From: Candidatus Babelota bacterium
GTDB taxonomy: Bacteria > Babelota > Babeliae > Babelales > Vermiphilaceae
Assembly (NCBI GenBank): GCA_029262595.1
Contig: JAJCZB010000071.1
Span: 62,001 to 126,000 of the forward strand
DNA: 64,000 bases
Direction of reading: 5' to 3'
How positions within the stretch are numbered: the first letter of the stretch is position 1; each line of letters opens with the position of its first letter. Below the pieces are notes generated by a model, which did no database searches, was not told the origin of the DNA, and saw nothing but the letters and a program-made list of their open reading frames with translations. Of the stretch, positions 36,033 through 43,859 are shown piece after piece. Both the position numbers and the translations under genes were made by a program.

Positions 36033-36968
36033 TTAGATCATTTTGAAATTTTTCTCAGCAAAGCATTCTGTCACCCACGGACAGTCTTTTGCTTTCCAAC
36101 AAGTGCTATTGACGCATCCGCGAGGTACGTCTAACGGTTCATTGGTTTTGTTTACCAAGTCGAGTTCGGTCTGAATCCATTTAGCATACTTGGCATCCAT
36201 CTGGAACCAGAAAGGTTTATATTCGAAATTTTCATTTACGTACAGGACAATCCCTACACGAATCTTACCCATCCACTTGTAGGTGGAAAGTTGAGCGATA
36301 TGCTTAGGCTCGGCACTGTTTTGAAAGCGCCACATTTTATTGTCCAGAGACTTTATCTCAATGATGATGAGCATATCCTCCCAGAGAACTATGCAATCAA
36401 CGTGTCCCGCTACGACAATACCTTTGTGGGTTCGTTTTAGTATGACCTCTCTGTATTTCAGGCGACCTTCATAGCCGCATTGGGAGCAATGGGTTGGCGC
36501 TTCCGTACAAAGAGTCTTTTCAGCTTCAACATGTTCGCAATTCGGACATTCCCAATCGCCCCAAAGAATACCATCTTCATATAAGGCATCCCGAACGACG
36601 TCATGGTAAATATTCCCACGATGCCATTTCTTACGCATCGGGATATCTTTCATAAGGATATCGGATTCAGGCCATTGACTTTCGGGTATCTCTTCCTTTT
36701 CGTAAGGAATACCTCCAGGGTTGTCTCGCTTAGCATATACGAATTTTCGCGGACACCAATCGGCAAGTTCACTGCTGTGCAAGTGAGCTATTCGCGGCCG
36801 TTCACGTTGGATCTGTGTGAATATTTTTTGGAAGCCCCTATCCAAATGTTTTTGAAGCGAGAATAGTTCTCGCTTCGGTTTTGGAATAGGAGCTGCATTA
36901 GCCAGGCCGCCGACAGATTCTTCAAATTTGCCAACGGCCTTGGACTTGAACTTTATCTTTTTTGCCAT
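36033..36968 (-). CDS. Cas4/RecB-like PD-(D/E)XK nuclease
   Basis: A 311-residue nuclease with all landmarks of Cas4-like exonucleases: first iron-sulphur cysteine C72 in SSELADWCPRKF, H122 in GNIYHDVV, D191 in VAGHVDCIVL, E204 and K206 in IIIEIKS, Q226 in IAQLSTYKW, and the C-terminal cysteines C285, C290, C296 and C302. An extra zinc-ribbon-like insertion with C141, C144, C161 and C164 (CPNC...CSQC) sits before the catalytic core. It likely degrades or trims DNA ends in replication and recombination. A candidate promoter lies just upstream. No CRISPR array is present, so the Cas4 likeness refers to fold only. Confidence 0.82.
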   Translation of the reverse strand: MAKKIKFKSKAVGKFEESVGGLANAAPIPKPKRELFSLQKHLDRGFQKIFTQIQRERPRIAHLHSSELADWCPRKFVYAKRDNPGGIPYEKEEIPESQWPESDILMKDIPMRKKWHRGNIYHDVVRDALYEDGILWGDWECPNCEHVEAEKTLCTEAPTHCSQCGYEGRLKYREVILKRTHKGIVVAGHVDCIVLWEDMLIIIEIKSLDNKMWRFQNSAEPKHIAQLSTYKWMGKIRVGIVLYVNENFEYKPFWFQMDAKYAKWIQTELDLVNKTNEPLDVPRGCVNSTCWKAKDCPWVTECFAEKNFKMI

Positions 36969-36995
36969 TCCCAGTTCTTTCGTCTACTGCGGTGT

Positions 36996-37024
36996 AAGAT
37001 ACGTTCGGAGAGGGAACACGTCAA
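36996..37024 (-). promoter_or_regulatory. Candidate sigma-70-type promoter before the Cas4-like gene
   Basis: On the minus strand TTGACG (37019-37024) and TATCTT (36996-37001) are 17 bases apart, so transcription would start about 27 bases before ATG 36968. It is in the gap between the small gene at 37,040 and the nuclease gene. Confidence 0.45.
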
Positions 37025-37039
37025 TCTTTCGGAAAGTAT

Positions 37040-37174
37040 TCATTTTATTTGTATCGGAGCTTTGCGTACGTAGTCAGCTACCTTCGTTCCATTTTGGCGC
37101 ACATACGTGCTTACGTGTTGAGTTGCTACCTGTGCAGTAGGTTTGGTAAGTAATGCTTTTATAGCTGCAAACAT
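37040..37174 (-). CDS. Small protein with YVRxNGTxV motif, 44 aa
   Basis: A 44-residue reading frame with a GAGGACACC site before ATG 37174. The product contains HVSTYVRQNGTKVADYVRKA, which follows the pattern H-V-x-x-Y-x-R-x-[DN]-G-T-x-V-x-x-Y-x-R seen in many small phage and bacterial proteins of unknown function. Too short for most gene callers, but start site, motif and fit in the gap support it. Confidence 0.6.
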   Translation of the reverse strand: MFAAIKALLTKPTAQVATQHVSTYVRQNGTKVADYVRKAPIQIK

Positions 37175-37195
37175 TTAGGTGTCCTCTTTATCAGT

Positions 37196-37651
37196 TTAGG
37201 GGTGCCACGGAATATCCCCGGCACCTATTTCGTATTGAAGCATATCGACGGCTCGATCGAATATGCTCCAAAATTTGTGAGCCAGCTCCAAAGATCCTGA
37301 AGCTAATTGACCACAACGATGTAGTTCTACAGCAGGACCAACATTTCCACAGTGCGAAAGCATTGGGGCTGAACACCATTCTTTCCCGTCTGATGCAAAA
37401 CAATAAGCATCATAGGTATGCGAACTCCCATGGGAGCCGATGAATGCTATATTGAGTCTGTCTAGCCGTTGTTCAATTTCATGGATTCCTGAGATCTCTT
37501 CAAAATCTATTTCTACACAGGGTCCAGAATTGGATACGGGATATTTTTTGAGCAGTTCACTGTCAGATGTTTCGCATGCATCAAAAACTGCTTCCACAAG
37601 AGGAGCATCAGCTTTTGAACAAACGATTTTTACTCCACAACGATCACTCAC
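37196..37651 (-). CDS. Unknown protein, 151 aa
   Basis: A 151-residue cysteine- and histidine-containing protein (YCFASDGKEWCSAPMLSHCG; VELHRCGQLASG). It overlaps the gene upstream by eight bases. First of a run of short, closely packed genes of unknown function. No family recognised. Confidence 0.5.
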   Translation of the reverse strand: MSDRCGVKIVCSKADAPLVEAVFDACETSDSELLKKYPVSNSGPCVEIDFEEISGIHEIEQRLDRLNIAFIGSHGSSHTYDAYCFASDGKEWCSAPMLSHCGNVGPAVELHRCGQLASGSLELAHKFWSIFDRAVDMLQYEIGAGDIPWHP

Positions 37652-37904
37652 TGGTACACACTACCTTTACTGTACCTTCTTGGTCAGTGCATATCGTTCC
37701 AAAAGCATCATTGGTCGCGTCTACCCATTGGAGAACACCGAAATTGTTTCCCTCAGAATCTGAGGTTGCGTAGATAGTTGAGCCGTCAGTGAATTCAATG
37801 ATGACAGGGTAGCCTATGCTGAAATCCTTTTCCCAGCCGTAGACTTTCATGTCACGATCATCCATGCGGTACATTTTTGCTATTGTTTTACCGATTAGAT
37901 TCAT
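37644..37904 (-). CDS. Unknown small protein, 86 aa
   Basis: An 86-residue beta-rich protein (GYPVIIEFTDGSTIYATSD) that overlaps both neighbours by 8-17 bases. The strand pattern resembles small SH3-like folds, but no family can be named. Confidence 0.5.
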   Translation of the reverse strand: MNLIGKTIAKMYRMDDRDMKVYGWEKDFSIGYPVIIEFTDGSTIYATSDSEGNNFGVLQWVDATNDAFGTICTDQEGTVKVVCTSE

Positions 37905-38088
37905 GTTTGGCTTTCTCTTCGTGAAGATCTAATTTTTCTTCTTTGGAGGCGGCTCCGATATACATGAAGTGAGGTTTGTCCCCCGCTTGGATGTTGTCGT
38001 GGTCGATAACCAAGATGTCCATCTCCGTATCAGAGCGTACGTCCTGCAGGACACCGCCGCTTATTTCAAGAACCACTTTGGGCTTCAT
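37888..38088 (-). CDS. Unknown small protein, 66 aa
   Basis: ATG 38088 is preferred, with TGGAGGAAATCA before it. The 66-residue product starts MKPKVVLEISGGVLQDV and has TEMDILVIDHDN, as in small phage proteins of unknown role; its end is charged. It overlaps the upstream gene by 23 bases. Confidence 0.5.
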   Translation of the reverse strand: MKPKVVLEISGGVLQDVRSDTEMDILVIDHDNIQAGDKPHFMYIGAASKEEKLDLHEEKAKHESNR

Positions 38089-38263
38089 TGATTTCCTCCA
38101 CAGACCAGTGCTCCTTGTCGAGCGTGTGACTGTATTCGCACATGATTTCATGGGAGAGATCTATCTCTCCGGCTTTTTCCAAAGCTTCTTCTGGTGAAGT
38201 CGCTTCTACTTCACGGGTAGACACATGGACTTCCCGCACACCTACGTGAAATTTAGGCATCAA
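38066..38263 (-). CDS. Unknown small protein, 65 aa
   Basis: A 65-residue protein with two adjacent ATG codons at its start. PKFHVGVREVHVSTREVEA followed by SPEEALEKAGE is a pattern often seen in small phage proteins: one strand pair, then a helix. Function unknown. Confidence 0.5.
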   Translation of the reverse strand: MMPKFHVGVREVHVSTREVEATSPEEALEKAGEIDLSHEIMCEYSHTLDKEHWSVEEINEAQSGS

Positions 38264-38702
38264 GGTCCACTCCTACGATCGTTAGAAGTTCTGTGGGTTT
38301 GACGTTACTTTCAGCCCAGTAGACACCATCACGCATATCGCCTTGAGAATGATTCACTTCTCGGATGGCTTCGATCATTAAGTCATAGGTGTCAAATGGG
38401 CCAGTCCATTCCTGCGGCTCAACGTCGCCATAAATATGGATGAACCAGAAGTATTTTTGGGATGTCTTTTCTCGGAGAATGAGTTGGTCGGTATTGAATT
38501 CCTCGCAAAGAACGTCAAGTTCCTTAGCGAATTCTTTGCTACGTTCATCAATACCATGATCTCCGAGTATCAGCTCTGCAGATTTACCATGAGAGATGTC
38601 TCCTGAGGCATAGGATTGTAATTCACGCATGCCGGCCAACATTATGGCTTCTATCCGAAGCATTTCTTCTTCGGAACGCGGTGTAACTTTTTGTGTAGTC
38701 AT
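38253..38702 (-). CDS. Unknown protein, 149 aa
   Basis: A 149-residue protein, ATG 38702 after AAGAGAAAACAAA. Helical first half, mixed second half with FWFIHIYGDVEPQEWTGPFD, an aromatic patch. Overlaps the next gene by 11 bases. No family recognised. Confidence 0.5.
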   Translation of the reverse strand: MTTQKVTPRSEEEMLRIEAIMLAGMRELQSYASGDISHGKSAELILGDHGIDERSKEFAKELDVLCEEFNTDQLILREKTSQKYFWFIHIYGDVEPQEWTGPFDTYDLMIEAIREVNHSQGDMRDGVYWAESNVKPTELLTIVGVDLDA

Positions 38703-38713
38703 TTTGTTTTCTC

Positions 38714-39211
38714 TTAAAAGGGCGTGGGCGCCCGTAACTCATTTTTTGCATGGATAGGGCCAAATTGGCCTTCATATGATCGTCGCTTGTTCAAGATGTA
38801 TTGAACATCTTCTTTATGTTCCAAGAGTATAGTCACGGCATCCTCAGGTTTTATTTGTCCATAAATGACCTGAGGTTGTAACAATTCAGCCAATTCCGCC
38901 TTGGTGTCAATAACGGCTTGGTGATTGGCCCCTTTATGCACATCTTGAAACAACTTCCCATCTGTAGTTCGGAAAGCTTCAATTGAGCCTTTGTATATCT
39001 CAAGTGAAGATGCGGGTACGAATCCCAGAACGGGATGTTTCGGGTAGTAAAGATTGGAGAGATGGTAGGTGGTTGGGTCTTCATTGATTCGAAAAATGAT
39101 GAAAACTTTGCCTATATCTTCTTCACCTGTCACTACTGTTTCTTCGTTCATGGAGCAATAATACTCGTAAGTTTTTACGAATTTTACTACATCTGATTTT
39201 TCGAAAGTCAT
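38714..39211 (-). CDS. Unknown protein, 165 aa
   Basis: ATG 39211 overlaps the upstream stop in the ATGA manner and is preferred to the ATG ten codons earlier. The protein is mixed alpha/beta (KVFIIFRINEDPTTYHLSNL; VLGFVPASSLEIYKG) and ends with NKRRSYEGQFGPIH. Function unknown. Confidence 0.5.
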   Translation of the reverse strand: MTFEKSDVVKFVKTYEYYCSMNEETVVTGEEDIGKVFIIFRINEDPTTYHLSNLYYPKHPVLGFVPASSLEIYKGSIEAFRTTDGKLFQDVHKGANHQAVIDTKAELAELLQPQVIYGQIKPEDAVTILLEHKEDVQYILNKRRSYEGQFGPIHAKNELRAPTPF

Positions 39212-39432
39212 TTTACTTCCCATGCAGTAACAGCTCCCCAACCTGCAACCGTACCTTCAAGGACAATCACATCCTCAGGGTTGCGATCGGCGTTGGCTTC
39301 TGCTTGAAATTGCTTTCTTTGGACCACACCAAACACCTGGCTTTCAGTAGGATGGCGTGGTTGTGTCATAAGTGTCACCTGAGAATCCGGTGGCTGTTGT
39401 GATAACAAGTTTATAAGTTCTTGTACTGTCAT
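39208..39432 (-). CDS. Unknown small protein, 74 aa
   Basis: A 74-residue protein beginning MTVQELINLLSQQPPDSQV, a pattern (helix, then PxDxxV and a strand) found in small phage proteins of unknown role. Overlaps both neighbours by four bases. Confidence 0.55.
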   Translation of the reverse strand: MTVQELINLLSQQPPDSQVTLMTQPRHPTESQVFGVVQRKQFQAEANADRNPEDVIVLEGTVAGWGAVTAWEVK

Positions 39433-39680
39433 TTCTTTTCTCCATTTTTTGGGTTTTTACAATCTTCAGGAAGAGCCCTGTCGATCGATATTTCATGTGT
39501 TGGATCTTCATCTCCTGTCCAAACACGGACTTGCAGTTTTCCCTCTGCTACGAAGATGAGAATCTGAGTTGGGTCTATGTCAGCGTATGAGTTTGATTGT
39601 CCTTTGAAGTTCAAAGCACTTACCCATACACCTCCACCCTTTTCCAAATTCAATTCATCTTCAGTTACACGTATATCCAT
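39429..39680 (-). CDS. Unknown small protein, 83 aa
   Basis: An 83-residue beta-rich protein (GGGVWVSALNFKGQ; ILIFVAEGKLQVRVW) with a polar, lysine-containing end. Coupled to both neighbours by 1-4 base overlaps. Unknown function. Confidence 0.5.
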   Translation of the reverse strand: MDIRVTEDELNLEKGGGVWVSALNFKGQSNSYADIDPTQILIFVAEGKLQVRVWTGDEDPTHEISIDRALPEDCKNPKNGEKK

Positions 39681-40012
39681 TATTTACCGTCCAAGAATTC
39701 TTGGAGGGCTATTTGCGTGTCCTCAACTTTGTTACTGGGTGTGATAGGAGTGTAAACATCATAACCCATGTTTAGCGGTGCTTCGTCGATATCGTGTTCC
39801 ATATTTGTTTGAATGAGGAGTAATCCCTTTTTGGTCGCCCAGTATTCTAGTCGTATACCTCGACCGCCGTATTCTTCGGGATCCCACATTTCATTTTCCC
39901 GGATGTTTTTAGCACCGCTGTCGATAAGCAAATTTCGAAGGGCATCTACGTTCTTTTTACGCGCCTCTGACCATTCACGACGCTCTTTATCAGCTTCAGT
40001 TGATTTTCTCAT
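39680..40012 (-). CDS. Unknown protein, 110 aa
   Basis: A 110-residue protein with a charged helix at the N-terminus (EADKERREWSEARKKNVDAL) and a mixed domain (IRLEYWATKKGLLLIQTN). Stop overlaps the next start by one base. Unknown function. Confidence 0.5.
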   Translation of the reverse strand: MRKSTEADKERREWSEARKKNVDALRNLLIDSGAKNIRENEMWDPEEYGGRGIRLEYWATKKGLLLIQTNMEHDIDEAPLNMGYDVYTPITPSNKVEDTQIALQEFLDGK

Positions 40013-40018
40013 ATTTAC

Positions 40019-40312
40019 TTACCACGAATTATAGAAACGAATGTGAGTGATATTTTTAGGAATTTTAGATACTTCAACCTCGTAACCTTCAGCGTTAGCA
40101 TTACTCCATTCTGTACAGCATTCATGCGAATCGTCTGAGAGTGCTGAAAGTTTGATTTCTATCCCTTTTTCGTCAGGATCTGATTCAAAGAAGTCTTCAA
40201 CTTCTTCAGGCGGATCAATTCCGGCTTCTTTGCAACTGTCCCAAATGGCTTTCATTTTCTTCCATTGGTCATCCGGTGGTCGAAAGCCGATGACGTTAGT
40301 GCTCATACCCAT
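40019..40312 (-). CDS. Conserved-looking small phage protein, 97 aa
   Basis: A 97-residue acidic protein that starts MGMSTNVIGFRPPDDQWKKM; MSTNVIGFRPPD followed by WxxMKxxWDxC is a pattern I associate with small phage proteins of unknown function. The initiator overlaps the previous stop (TAATG). ATG two codons in is also possible. Confidence 0.55.
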   Translation of the reverse strand: MGMSTNVIGFRPPDDQWKKMKAIWDSCKEAGIDPPEEVEDFFESDPDEKGIEIKLSALSDDSHECCTEWSNANAEGYEVEVSKIPKNITHIRFYNSW

Positions 40313-40677
40313 TAATTTACCTTCCTGTATCTATCTGGTTCGTTAGCTATTTGACTTGGAGTCAACCATTGGTTAGGCCCACCTGTGTAATCTTTTTGGT
40401 GCGTAACGGTGCGTACCAGCATTCTGTAAGGCTCTCCGAAGAGTCCCTCACCAGCGCTGAGGTACCAATTGTTTGTGTGTAGTGTTGTATCCCCAAGAAT
40501 GGCAATCCCACCTGGATTGGTGCTGAGCGTATAATCGCCCTTTTTCAATCCGAGTTGGTCTGCCAACTTCTTGAAGAATGCTTTTGCAGCTTTGTGAAAG
40601 CGCTTCTTTGTTTTTTCGTCGTAGGATGCGTGTTCCGCGTGAGCTCGTTCAAGAGCGTGTGCTAATTTAATCAGCAT
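40312..40677 (-). CDS. Unknown protein, 121 aa
   Basis: A 121-residue protein: a helical, basic N-terminal half (KKRFHKAAKAFFKKLADQLG) and a beta-rich second half (NPGGIAILGDTTLHTNNWYL). An AAAGAGAACC site precedes ATG. Function unknown. Confidence 0.5.
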   Translation of the reverse strand: MLIKLAHALERAHAEHASYDEKTKKRFHKAAKAFFKKLADQLGLKKGDYTLSTNPGGIAILGDTTLHTNNWYLSAGEGLFGEPYRMLVRTVTHQKDYTGGPNQWLTPSQIANEPDRYRKVN

Positions 40678-40692
40678 AAGGTTCTCTTTCTT

Positions 40693-40878
40693 TCAATTTC
40701 GTTCATAAGGCTGCATGGTGATGTTTGACGGACGCTTCTTTGCGAAACATTCGACAAGGACGTCTTCGAGATTAACTCGTTCTTTTTGCGTCATGGGGAC
40801 TCCATCTCGGGAATACCATACGTCATGTACATATTTAGCTGATTGTTTGATGAAACGTTCAAATTCTAGGTCTGTCAT
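40693..40878 (-). CDS. Unknown small protein, 61 aa
   Basis: A 61-residue protein, MTDLEFERFIKQSAKYVHD followed by DGVPMTQKERVNLEDVLVEC, likely three helices. Keeps the tight spacing of the block. Unknown function. Confidence 0.45.
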   Translation of the reverse strand: MTDLEFERFIKQSAKYVHDVWYSRDGVPMTQKERVNLEDVLVECFAKKRPSNITMQPYERN

Positions 40879-40911
40879 TAGAACTTTCTTAGTGAAGGGG
40901 AAAATTCCTAT

Positions 40912-41148
40912 TTAACTTCGCGGGGGATAACTTTTTCCCGGATATCGGAACTGCACATAGCAGATACATTCTCTGTGATAATAACAATCATGCCCTAGTG
41001 CCTTCCAAATTTTGAAGAACGCATTGTTGTATTCCGGACGACCATTTTTGCAGGAACACCCGGAGGCATGCATCGCATTTTCCCAATCGTCGTTATGATC
41101 ACATGCACTACCTCTGGGTGTTTTGTGATGGATACTTTTCGTTATCAT
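40912..41148 (-). CDS. Cysteine-rich small protein, 78 aa
   Basis: A 78-residue protein with six cysteines and several histidines (ACDHNDDWENAMHASGCSCK; GHDCYYHRECICY), probably metal-binding. It overlaps the methyltransferase stop by four bases, so it is translated after that gene. Unknown function. Confidence 0.5.
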   Translation of the reverse strand: MITKSIHHKTPRGSACDHNDDWENAMHASGCSCKNGRPEYNNAFFKIWKALGHDCYYHRECICYVQFRYPGKSYPPRS

Positions 41149-42713
41149 GCAACTTTGACTCCTTCAACAGGGTCGAGAAGATTATTTTCAACAAGACGTT
41201 GGGCCATTATGGGGCAAACAGAATTACCAATCTTTGCAATTTGGTTTGCCTTTGTTCCAGTCAATTCGTACGAATCAGGAAAGCCCTGAGCGCGTGCAAG
41301 TTCACGAGGTTGTAACATCCTTAGACCAATATCAGTGATCTGATAATCGGCACCATTGATAGTCACAACACCCAAACGGGCTTTTGTTGTTATTGTGTGG
41401 AGAGGCTCAGCGGCACGTTGACCTGTGGCTGTACCATAATATTTGATCAAGAAAGCTCGAACCATTTCTGTGTTGTTAAATTCGCCAACAGCTGCAGCTT
41501 TAACTGTTGAGAGTTTATTCATGGAAGCAGTCACCTTGGCAAATTTATTCCCTTGAGCGGTCACAGTTTTTAGCGGTTCCTTCATGTCCGAACCGATACC
41601 TGTCCCATAATATCGGCTGACGAAAGCCGCTATGAGAGCGTTGTGATCCCAAGACGTCACTGTAGGTAATGGCGCATCTGCACGTTTACCAACCATACCT
41701 CCATAGAATTGACTGATGTGTGGAATCACAATAGCCTTTTCAGCAGTATGAGATACCACAGTACCTAGGGGCTTCTTCAGGTCTTGACCGCGTAATTTAC
41801 CATCTTTGGTGTAATGCGCGATATCTACAGCATATGGAACCACGAGAGCTTTGTCATTTCCTTGGGCACATACAGTTCCTAATGGATCTTGAGTGCTTTG
41901 GCCTCGGAAGTAGACAGGCTTATCTTTATTGTAGTGCCCTGTCCTGACAATGAACGGTTCAGGATCCTCAAAGACAAACTTCTTGAGTCCCTTAGCAATC
42001 CGCTTCATGGTGTTTTCTGCCAACGGCCGTTTACGGTTAAAGATAGAATTCGTAGGTATCGACCAATCAATACAATCGGCTGCCGTATTGTAAGGGAGTT
42101 TCCCCGGACCATGAGTAGGTTCAGGCCAGGTAATAGGTGCTCCATCACACCTAGCTATAAGGAATAACCTCCGTCTGTGTGTAGGAGCTCCGTAGTCGGC
42201 CGCATTGAGATCTCGTTCTTCAATAGCATATCCCAGCTCAGCTAACTGTCGTTTCCATGAACGATATGTTTCACCCATTCGTTCTTTATCTGGGCGCTCA
42301 TTCTTCAATGGTCCCCACTCACGAAACTCTCTTACGTTTTCAAGCATGATGATTCGAGGTCGAACCAGCTTTGCCCATTTTATGACGATCCAAGAAAGAG
42401 CGCGTTGTTGTTTCTTTACAGGTTTCGCCCCTCTTGCTCGAGAGAAGTGAAGGCACGCTGGAGAAAACCAAGCCAGTCCGATAGGTCTTCCATCAGATAT
42501 AGCTCTGGGATCAACTTGCCAGATGTCTTCACACATATGTTTTGAATCAGGATGATTCTTAGCGTGCATCTCAAGGGCAGATGCATCATGATTGATTGCG
42601 ACATCTGGATCTCGTCCGATCGCCCACGCGATTCCGGTACTCGCACCGCCTCCACCTGCGAAGTTATCGACCACAAGTTCACCAGACAGAGCGGTTTTAT
42701 TACATAGCATCAT
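41145..42713 (-). CDS. DNA (cytosine-5) methyltransferase
   Basis: A 522-residue C5 cytosine methyltransferase that transfers a methyl group from S-adenosylmethionine to DNA. Motif I VVDNFAGGGGASTG (14-27), motif IV FSPACLHFS with catalytic C87 (SPAC in place of the usual PPC), motif VI LENV (124-127), motif VIII YGAPTHRRRLF (174-184) and motif X-like QIAKIGNSV (491-499) are all present. Between VIII and X lies a target-recognition region of about 190 residues with five internal repeats of P-L-x-T-[VI] (prolines at 277, 315, 348, 380, 437). No restriction enzyme partner is seen, so it probably protects phage DNA from host nucleases or marks it for other ends. Confidence 0.9.
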   Translation of the reverse strand: MMLCNKTALSGELVVDNFAGGGGASTGIAWAIGRDPDVAINHDASALEMHAKNHPDSKHMCEDIWQVDPRAISDGRPIGLAWFSPACLHFSRARGAKPVKKQQRALSWIVIKWAKLVRPRIIMLENVREFREWGPLKNERPDKERMGETYRSWKRQLAELGYAIEERDLNAADYGAPTHRRRLFLIARCDGAPITWPEPTHGPGKLPYNTAADCIDWSIPTNSIFNRKRPLAENTMKRIAKGLKKFVFEDPEPFIVRTGHYNKDKPVYFRGQSTQDPLGTVCAQGNDKALVVPYAVDIAHYTKDGKLRGQDLKKPLGTVVSHTAEKAIVIPHISQFYGGMVGKRADAPLPTVTSWDHNALIAAFVSRYYGTGIGSDMKEPLKTVTAQGNKFAKVTASMNKLSTVKAAAVGEFNNTEMVRAFLIKYYGTATGQRAAEPLHTITTKARLGVVTINGADYQITDIGLRMLQPRELARAQGFPDSYELTGTKANQIAKIGNSVCPIMAQRLVENNLLDPVEGVKVA

Positions 42714-42907
42714 GGATTGAGTCCCTTCGATAACTTTTCAATTATCAACTCGAGTAATTTAGTTTTTGAGCTGGCTGAGAGGTTGAGTTCCTCTACCCAC
42801 CATCTATCCATTCCGTTGTTGGTTTGGATTGTATTTATGTCAAAGCCTAAGCTTTTGGCCTGTTTAGCCGAAGCCATTTGTTTTCTAAGAGTCATTACGT
42901 TAACCAT
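42710..42907 (-). CDS. Unknown small protein, 65 aa
   Basis: A 65-residue protein overlapping the methyltransferase start by four bases (ATGA). Helical, with LRKQMASAKQAKSLGFDI and LSASSKTKLLELIIEKLSKG. ATG four codons in is an equal start. Unknown function. Confidence 0.5.
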   Translation of the reverse strand: MVNVMTLRKQMASAKQAKSLGFDINTIQTNNGMDRWWVEELNLSASSKTKLLELIIEKLSKGLNP

Positions 42908-43101
42908 GCTTTTCTTGTGTTACCGCATTCAACGCAGGTGTACATTTTCCTGCGCTTGGAGTATTGCATCACTCCGCGACAGACACCGCCCATAGGACTG
43001 CAATCTGTTTCTCGGCATATTACCCGGTACTGTCCAGATTTATCAAAATTGAGAGGTGACAAAGGCCATCTCTTAGGAAAGTATTCGCGTATCGTTATCA
43101 T
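42895..43101 (-). CDS. Small zinc-binding protein, 68 aa
   Basis: A 68-residue protein with two cysteine groups (CRETDCSPMGGVCRG; YTCVECGNTRKAW), the second a zinc-ribbon knuckle. Likely nucleic-acid or protein binding. It sits one base after the upstream stop. Unknown function. Confidence 0.5.
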   Translation of the reverse strand: MITIREYFPKRWPLSPLNFDKSGQYRVICRETDCSPMGGVCRGVMQYSKRRKMYTCVECGNTRKAWLT

Positions 43102-43102
43102 A

Positions 43103-43333
43103 TTACAAACCCTCTTGTTCCGCTTCGAAATGATCGGTTGCTATACGTAGGGCTTCTTCAAAGTCGACATCGAAGCCTTCACAATAGTGCATGACATCGG
43201 TAAGAAGGTCTACGGCTGAGGTATGTTGATCAAAAGGGTCATCGGGCCAATGTATAGCCACACAAGCTGTGACTTTGGCTTTACCCATTTCACATTTTTC
43301 ACGCATCTGTTTCTTTGATCTCTTCTTCGCCAC
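43103..43333 (-). CDS. Unknown small protein, 76 aa
   Basis: A 76-residue protein: basic start (AKKRSKKQMREKCEMGKAK), then an acidic helical domain (DLLTDVMHYCEGFDVDFEEA). Overlaps the gene upstream by 35 bases; ATG 43306 would reduce this to eight. Unknown function. Confidence 0.5.
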   Translation of the reverse strand: MAKKRSKKQMREKCEMGKAKVTACVAIHWPDDPFDQHTSAVDLLTDVMHYCEGFDVDFEEALRIATDHFEAEQEGL

Positions 43334-43859
43334 AGCGATCCTCCGTTAGTGTATCTACTAGCTCAAATAACCCCTTTTCGGGCATAACGGTGTCGTATTC
43401 TTGAACGTTTCGAACATGGACTCGACCGTCTTGCCAGTAATAGGTTAGGCTTATGAAGCCATCTTCATATTTTTCAAAGTGCATTTGAACGATGGCATTT
43501 CGAGCACCTTCAACCATATCGCGTAGTTGGTTGACTGGAACACGCCAGGTTTCTTTCAATGCTTGTTTCAATCCCTCTTCTTGTGTTCGGGTTAAATTCA
43601 AGCATTGAAGAAATCTCTGACGGTTCATGAACTCATTTATTTTTTGAAGAATTCTACTGGCTCGGTTGTTTACGAAAATGAAGGCATTTGAGAGGGAAGG
43701 TTCTTCAATATCATCTTTCCACGTCAATAATGCCAAAGCGCCCTTTCCACTTATCCTTTCTACTTTTGGAAGGTCAGCTGCATTTAGGATAAGAGGCACC
43801 CATACTCCATCGTCGGTTTGAGCAGTTAGTTCGCATTCCTCAATATTAATGTCTTGCAT
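43299..43859 (-). CDS. Unknown protein, 186 aa
   Basis: A 186-residue protein with mixed first half (WVPLILNAADLPKVERISG), a helical basic centre (FMNRQRFLQCLNLTRTQEEG) and a beta-rich end (DGFISLTYYWQDGRVHVRN). Overlaps the previous gene by 14 bases. No family recognised. Confidence 0.5.
   Translation of the reverse strand: MQDINIEECELTAQTDDGVWVPLILNAADLPKVERISGKGALALLTWKDDIEEPSLSNAFIFVNNRASRILQKINEFMNRQRFLQCLNLTRTQEEGLKQALKETWRVPVNQLRDMVEGARNAIVQMHFEKYEDGFISLTYYWQDGRVHVRNVQEYDTVMPEKGLFELVDTLTEDRCGEEEIKETDA

Noticed and set aside
36033-36968. CRISPR-Cas locus suggested by the Cas4-like gene
   Set aside because: No repeat-spacer array and no other cas gene were seen in the window; phages often carry Cas4-like exonucleases alone.
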